Below are positions 60,197-64,000 of a stretch of DNA of 64,000 nt, one piece after another (the stretch's first letter is position 1; the number at the start of each line of letters is the position of its first letter). The DNA comes from Nocardioides piscis (lineage in GTDB: Bacteria; Actinomycetota; Actinomycetes; Propionibacteriales; Nocardioidaceae), in NCBI RefSeq assembly GCF_011300215.1, contig NZ_CP049866.1, positions 1,054,001 to 1,118,000 of the forward strand, given 5' to 3'. The position numbers were made by a program, and so were the translations under genes. Below the pieces are notes generated by a model, which worked only from the letters and a program-made list of their open reading frames with translations, searched no databases and was not told the DNA's origin.

Positions 60197-61390
60197 GTGA
60201 AGCTTGCCATCCTGTCCCGGGCCCCCCGCTCCTACAGCACCCAGCGACTGCGCACTGCGGCCCTCCAGCGGGGCCACCAGGTCAAGGTGCTCAACACCCT
60301 CCGCTTCGCGATCGACCTGTCGGGCGACGAGCCCGACCTGCAGTTCCGCGGCAAGCAGCTCTCCGACTACGACGCGATCCTGCCGCGGATCGGCAACTCG
60401 ATCACCTACTTCGGCACCGCCGTGGTGCGGCAGTTCGAGCAGATGGACGTCTACACGCCCAACACCGCCTACGGGATCTCCAACTCCCGCGACAAGCTGC
60501 GGGCCAGCCAGATCCTGTCCAAGCACGCGATCGAGATGCCGGCCACGACGTTCGTCCGCGACCGGGCCGACGTGATCCCGGCGATCGAGCGCGTCGGCGG
60601 CGCGCCCGTCGTGATCAAGCTGCTCGAGGGCACCCAGGGCATCGGGGTGATCCTGGCCCCCGACATCAAGGTCGCCGAGGGCATCATCGAGACCTTGCAG
60701 AGCACGCGACAGAACGTCCTGATCCAGCGGTTCGTCAAGGAGAGCCGCGGCCGTGACATCCGCGCCCTCGTCGTCGGCGACCGCGTCGTGGCGGCGATGC
60801 GGCGCGTGGCCAAGGGCGACGAGTTCCGCTCCAACGTGCACCGGGGCGGCTCCGTGGAGGCGGTCGAGCTCGAGCCGGCGTTCGAGGAGGCGGCGGTGCG
60901 CTCCGCGCAGATCATGGGCCTGCGGGTCGCCGGTGTCGACATGCTCGAGGGCAGCTCGGGTCCGCTGGTGATGGAGGTCAACTCCTCGCCCGGCCTGGAG
61001 GGCATCGAGGCTGCCACCAAGCTCGACATCGCGGGCGAGATCATCGACTACATCGACAACCAGGTGGCCTTCCCGCAGATCGACGTGCGGCAGCGGCTCA
61101 GCGTCTCGACGGGGTATGGCGTCGCGGAGCTCGTCGTCCACGGTGACGCCGACATCGTCGGCAAGAACCTCGGCGACTCGGGCCTGCGAGAGAAGGACAT
61201 CTCGGTGCTCACGCTGCACCGTGGCACGCACGTCATCCCCAACCCGGGCGGCACCGTCGTGCTCGAGTCGGAGGACCGGCTGCTGTGCTTCGGCAAGCTC
61301 GAGGAGATGCGCTCGATGATCCCGGCCCGCCGCAAGCGCAGCCGCAAGGTCAAGCGGCTGCCCAAGCACCCGATCCAGGAACAGGCCTGA
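60197..61390 (+). CDS. rimK: RimK-like ATP-grasp ligase fused to a TrkA-C-like domain
   Basis: RimK ligases add glutamates to protein carboxyl ends. The 397-residue chain has the pre-ATP-grasp domain (L-A-I-L-S-R-A-P-R-S-Y-S-T), ATP-grasp with V-V-I-K-L-L-E-G-T-Q-G-I-G-V, S-R-G-R-D-I-R-A-L-V-V-G and the magnesium-binding V-M-E-V-N-S-S-P-G-L-E-G (about 270-281), i.e. the RimK core of about 300 residues. Residues 320-380 form a TrkA-C (RCK-C)-like domain (G-K-N-L-G-D-S-G-L; V-I-P-N-P-G-G), usually a ligand sensor, followed by a basic tail. GTG 60197 is preferred to GTG 60188. The target is unlikely to be the S6 in this window, which lacks a Glu tail. Confidence 0.86.
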   Translation: MKLAILSRAPRSYSTQRLRTAALQRGHQVKVLNTLRFAIDLSGDEPDLQFRGKQLSDYDAILPRIGNSITYFGTAVVRQFEQMDVYTPNTAYGISNSRDKLRASQILSKHAIEMPATTFVRDRADVIPAIERVGGAPVVIKLLEGTQGIGVILAPDIKVAEGIIETLQSTRQNVLIQRFVKESRGRDIRALVVGDRVVAAMRRVAKGDEFRSNVHRGGSVEAVELEPAFEEAAVRSAQIMGLRVAGVDMLEGSSGPLVMEVNSSPGLEGIEAATKLDIAGEIIDYIDNQVAFPQIDVRQRLSVSTGYGVAELVVHGDADIVGKNLGDSGLREKDISVLTLHRGTHVIPNPGGTVVLESEDRLLCFGKLEEMRSMIPARRKRSRKVKRLPKHPIQEQA

Positions 61391-61616
61391 GCCTCACCGC
61401 TCCGGGTGACCGTAGGGCGGCCGGCTCCTCGCGTACGGCGATGGGTCGACCGGCGGCGTGCGCCTCGCCATACGCCTCGACAAGCCCACCTGCATCCGGG
61501 CGACTCGTTCGAGATGGTCGGACGTCTGAGCCCGGAGGTCGCGGAGTCATTGCTCGGTCAGGGGCGAGGGACCTCGGCCCCTGTCGGTGCCCGGCCCTGG
61601 ATGTCATCGTCGACCC

Positions 61617-62555
61617 ATGGGGACTGCGCCCGACGACGTCATCGAGTGGTTGCTGGCCGGGGATCCCGCCGTGGCCTGGCAGACGCTCGACGCCCTGACA
61701 GCGGCGGGGGTGGACGAGGTAGATGCCCTGCGTCGCAGGGTCGAGTCACAGGGCTGGGGAGCCCGGCTGCTGGCCGCGCAGGACGAGGACGGGCGCTGGG
61801 CGGGGGCGTTGTACAGCCCCAAGTGGACGTCGACGACCTACACGCTTCTCCTGCTCGAGCGACTGGGTCTTCCGGGCGACAATCGCCAGGCGCGACGCGG
61901 GTGCAGCGTCGTCTGGGAAGGCGCCCACACCTTCGACGGCGGCCTCAACCTCGCGCGTTCGATCTGGATGGCGGAGACGTGCATCACCGGGATGCTGGTG
62001 CTCCTTGCGGCCCGCTTCGGCCAGCTCGACGAACGAGTCGACGCGGCCGTGGGCTTCCTCCTGGACCAGCAGCTCGACGACGGCGGATGGAACTGCGAGT
62101 CACTGCGCAGCGGCTCGAGTCACGGCTCCTTCCACACCTCGATCACCGCACTGGAAGCTCTGGAGGCATATGCCGTGGCCGGCGGGAGCATCGACGTCAG
62201 GGGAGCCTCGGGCCGGGGACGTGAGTTCTTCCTGGAGCACCACCTCTACCGCTCGCACCGCACCGGCGAGCTGGTCGACCCGGCGTTCGCGCGGTTCCCC
62301 TTCCCGCCGCAGTGGCACTTCGACGTGATGCGTGGGCTCGAGCACTTCGCCCGAGTGGGTGCGTCGGTCGATGTCCGGCTGGAGCCTGCGGTGGCTGTCG
62401 TCCGCCGGGCCCGGATGGCGGACGGTCGCTGGCCGAGGCACCGCGGCCACCCCGGTCGGGAGTGGTTCAGGATGGAGGAGCCCGGACCCAGCCGCTGGGC
62501 GACCATGCGCGCGTTGCGGGTGCTCGGGTGGTGGGACGAGGGGACTGCTCAATAG
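61617..62555 (+). CDS. Terpenoid-cyclase/prenyltransferase-fold protein
   Basis: This 312-residue protein has repeated alpha-helical motifs around D-G-R-W-A-G-A-L-Y, D-D-G-G-W-N-C-E and D-G-R-W-P-R-H, the Q-W-like pattern of squalene/oxidosqualene cyclase and protein prenyltransferase (alpha/alpha toroid) folds. No D-x-D-D catalytic motif is seen, so cyclase activity is doubtful. CATCGT ends 6 nt before the ATG. Its 3' end overlaps the opposite DNA polymerase gene by 7 bp. The 226 bp upstream hold nothing recognised. Confidence 0.74.
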   Translation: MGTAPDDVIEWLLAGDPAVAWQTLDALTAAGVDEVDALRRRVESQGWGARLLAAQDEDGRWAGALYSPKWTSTTYTLLLLERLGLPGDNRQARRGCSVVWEGAHTFDGGLNLARSIWMAETCITGMLVLLAARFGQLDERVDAAVGFLLDQQLDDGGWNCESLRSGSSHGSFHTSITALEALEAYAVAGGSIDVRGASGRGREFFLEHHLYRSHRTGELVDPAFARFPFPPQWHFDVMRGLEHFARVGASVDVRLEPAVAVVRRARMADGRWPRHRGHPGREWFRMEEPGPSRWATMRALRVLGWWDEGTAQ

Positions 62556-63598
62556 CCGCCCGCGGGCGGCTGCATCTCTGCGCGCACCCCCAGCAGCCGG
62601 ACGGGTCGGTCGTCACCGAGCGCGTCAAAGAGCGCGAGCGCCGTCTCCGCCAGCACCGCGGGATCCATCGTGGGCGCGCCCAGCTTGCGCACCTTCGTGT
62701 GCGTGAAGAACGGCGCGAACCGGACCTTCAGGTGGACCCGGGTCGCCGCGCGCCCCTCCCTGGCCAGGTCGTCGACCACCCGGCCGGCGAGCTCGCCCAG
62801 GGCGGCGGCGACCTCGTCGCGGGTGAGGAGGTCGGCCTGGTAGGTCGTCTCGCGGCCGTGGGCCCGGGCGACCCAAGGGGTGTCGTCGGGCCAGGCGCGT
62901 CCGCCGCCGCGACCCAGCCGGCCGATGTGGGGGCCGGTGCTGGGCCCGAACGCGGCGACCAACGGGTCGTCGGGGCTGGCCGCGAGCTGGGCGACGGTCT
63001 CGATCCCGATCGCCGCGAGCCGCTGTCCGATCCTGGGGCCGACTCCCCACAGCGCGGTCGTCGGGCGGTGCCCCATCACGTCGAGCCAGTTGTCGCGGTG
63101 GAGGAAGAAGGTGCCCTGCGGCTTGCCGAAGTCGGTGGCGACCTTGGCCCGGACGAGGGTGTCGCCGATGCCGATCGAGCAGTGCAGCCGGGTCGCTGCC
63201 AGCACCTCGGCCTGGATCTCGAGCGCGGTCGTCAGCGGGTCGTCGGTCTCCACGCCGACGAAGGCCTCGTCCCAGCCGAGGACCTCGACCACGACGCCGG
63301 GGTGGGCGCGCAGCGTGGCCATCACCTGCGCCGAGGCGGCCTCGTAGACCGGGAAGTCGACGGGCAGCAGCACCGCCTCGGGGCACCGGCGGACGGCGAG
63401 CTTGAGGGCCAGCCCGGAACGGACGCCCCGCTCGCGCGCCTCGTAGGACGCCGTCGACACCACCGCCCTCTCGGTCGGGTCGCCGCGTCCGCCGACGATC
63501 ACCGGCAGGCCATGGAGCTCGGGGCGGCGGAGCAGCTCGACGGCGACCAGGAACTGGTCCATGTCGACGTGCAGCACCCAGCGCGCCGTCCCGGTCAT
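62549..63598 (-). CDS. dinB2: Y-family DNA polymerase, DinB2-like
   Basis: This 349-residue translesion polymerase has catalytic D12 in H-V-D-M-D and D110-E111 in G-W-D-E-A-F, plus the little-finger domain after about 240. The steric-gate position, F13 in E. coli DinB (D-C-F-F-A-A-V-E), is L17 here (D-Q-F-L-V-A-V-E), as reported for mycobacterial DinB2, which incorporates ribonucleotides readily. It lacks a C-terminal beta-clamp motif in the short tail (P-P-A-G-G-Y). Stand-alone expression from its own promoter is likely; the gene overlaps its 3' neighbour by 7 bp. Confidence 0.87.
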   Translation of the reverse strand: MTGTARWVLHVDMDQFLVAVELLRRPELHGLPVIVGGRGDPTERAVVSTASYEARERGVRSGLALKLAVRRCPEAVLLPVDFPVYEAASAQVMATLRAHPGVVVEVLGWDEAFVGVETDDPLTTALEIQAEVLAATRLHCSIGIGDTLVRAKVATDFGKPQGTFFLHRDNWLDVMGHRPTTALWGVGPRIGQRLAAIGIETVAQLAASPDDPLVAAFGPSTGPHIGRLGRGGGRAWPDDTPWVARAHGRETTYQADLLTRDEVAAALGELAGRVVDDLAREGRAATRVHLKVRFAPFFTHTKVRKLGAPTMDPAVLAETALALFDALGDDRPVRLLGVRAEMQPPAGGY

Positions 63599-63668
63599 GG
63601 CGACACGTTGCCAGCACGCACCGACACCGGCAACCGGCCACGACCCCCACGGTTGCGAGAATCACTGC

Positions 63669-64000
63669 GTGCTGGAGCTACAGACGGTCCTGATCGGCGC
63701 CCTGCTGCTGCTGACCCTCGTGGTCGGGGTGTACGTCGCCCTCGACCGCGGTCCCGACAGGTTCCTCCTCGGCGTGATCGGCGTGCTCGAGGTGGCACTG
63801 CTCGCCCTGGCCGTGACCGGCATCGTCCAGGTGGTGGGCGATGCCGAGATCGTGAGCCCGGCCGCCTTCGTGCTCTACCTGCTGGCCGCGCTGGTCGTGC
63901 TCCCGCTCGGGGTGATGTGGTCGTGGGCCGACCGCAGCCGCGGGTCGACCGCGGTGCTCGCCGTGGCAGCGTTCACCACCGCGTTCCTCGTGCTGCGGAG
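63669..64000 (+). CDS. Hypothetical membrane protein (3' end outside the window)
   Basis: The visible 110 codons from GTG 63669 encode at least four hydrophobic helices (about 4-22, 33-52, 63-83, 94-110) with short loops and a W-S-W-A-D-R-S-R-G segment between the last two. No family was recognised from this part. GAGAAT ends 6 nt before the GTG, so the start is leaderless-like. It is divergent from the DinB2-like polymerase across a 70-bp gap. Confidence 0.65.
   Translation, partial: MLELQTVLIGALLLLTLVVGVYVALDRGPDRFLLGVIGVLEVALLALAVTGIVQVVGDAEIVSPAAFVLYLLAALVVLPLGVMWSWADRSRGSTAVLAVAAFTTAFLVLR

Overview
The window is high-GC DNA whose gene order matches the chromosomal origin region of an actinobacterium. 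dnaN and dnaA lie on the minus strand. rpmH, rnpA, yidD, yidC, jag, rsmG, parA and parB run away from them on the plus strand. Further on are trxA-trxB-(rsmA-like)-sigM-pseudokinase-murJ-DUF6049 opposite cca, then ino1-padR, a class A PBP, rpsF-ssb-rpsR-rplI and dnaB. This mirrors the Rv3907c-Rv3924c and Rv0046c-Rv0058 blocks of Mycobacterium tuberculosis, but the content (a FemX-type bridge ligase, a separate MurJ and pseudokinase, a sortase-linked surface protein, a DnaB without intein, no mycolate genes) points to Propionibacteriales, most likely a Nocardioides-like species. The genus is an inference.

Layout. 1-8.4 kb: replication initiation, ribosome/RNase P, membrane insertion and chromosome partition, with three parS sites, two of them inside parA. 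8.4-22 kb: lipid acyltransferase (frame-shifted), alanine aminotransferase, thioredoxin system with two SigR-type promoters, then the SigM/cell-wall block. 22.2-26.1 kb: a large secreted M6 metalloprotease (also frame-shifted) beside a 42-bp perfect palindrome. 26.3-34 kb: inositol-phosphate synthase, PadR regulator, PBP, a polytopic membrane protein, an alanine-racemase-like/FemX pair. 34.2-36.1 kb: a repeat-rich surface protein overlapping a sortase. 36.1-39.8 kb: endonuclease IV, a Ser/Thr kinase, then the S6-SSB-S18-L9 operon ending in a strong terminator. 39.9-43.8 kb: MATE exporter, a 577-bp DnaA-box-rich gap, and dnaB.

From 43.8 kb to the end the content is accessory: secreted proteins, an ECF sigma factor with a SnoaL-like tail, oxidoreductases, a secreted SGNH hydrolase, patatin, SRPBCC proteins, an ArsR/AHSA1 pair with a clear operator, a YiiX-like permuted papain-fold protein, a WXG-like helical pair, an AstE/RimB-like/RimK peptide-tagging cluster, a terpenoid-cyclase-fold protein and a DinB2-type polymerase with a leucine steric gate.

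Gene expression. About 16 genes carry a TANNNT-type -10 hexamer ending 6-8 nt before the start codon, with no Shine-Dalgarno sequence, the arrangement of leaderless transcripts. This decided several starts (femX, cca, padR, the PBP, the aldo/keto reductase at 47624).

Sequence quality. Three reading frames (plsC, the M6 protease, the kinase C terminus) are each restored by one added base, at short G/C runs in at least two of them. This suggests residual single-base deletions in the assembly rather than three real mutations. No tRNA, rRNA, CRISPR array, insertion sequence or prophage was seen.
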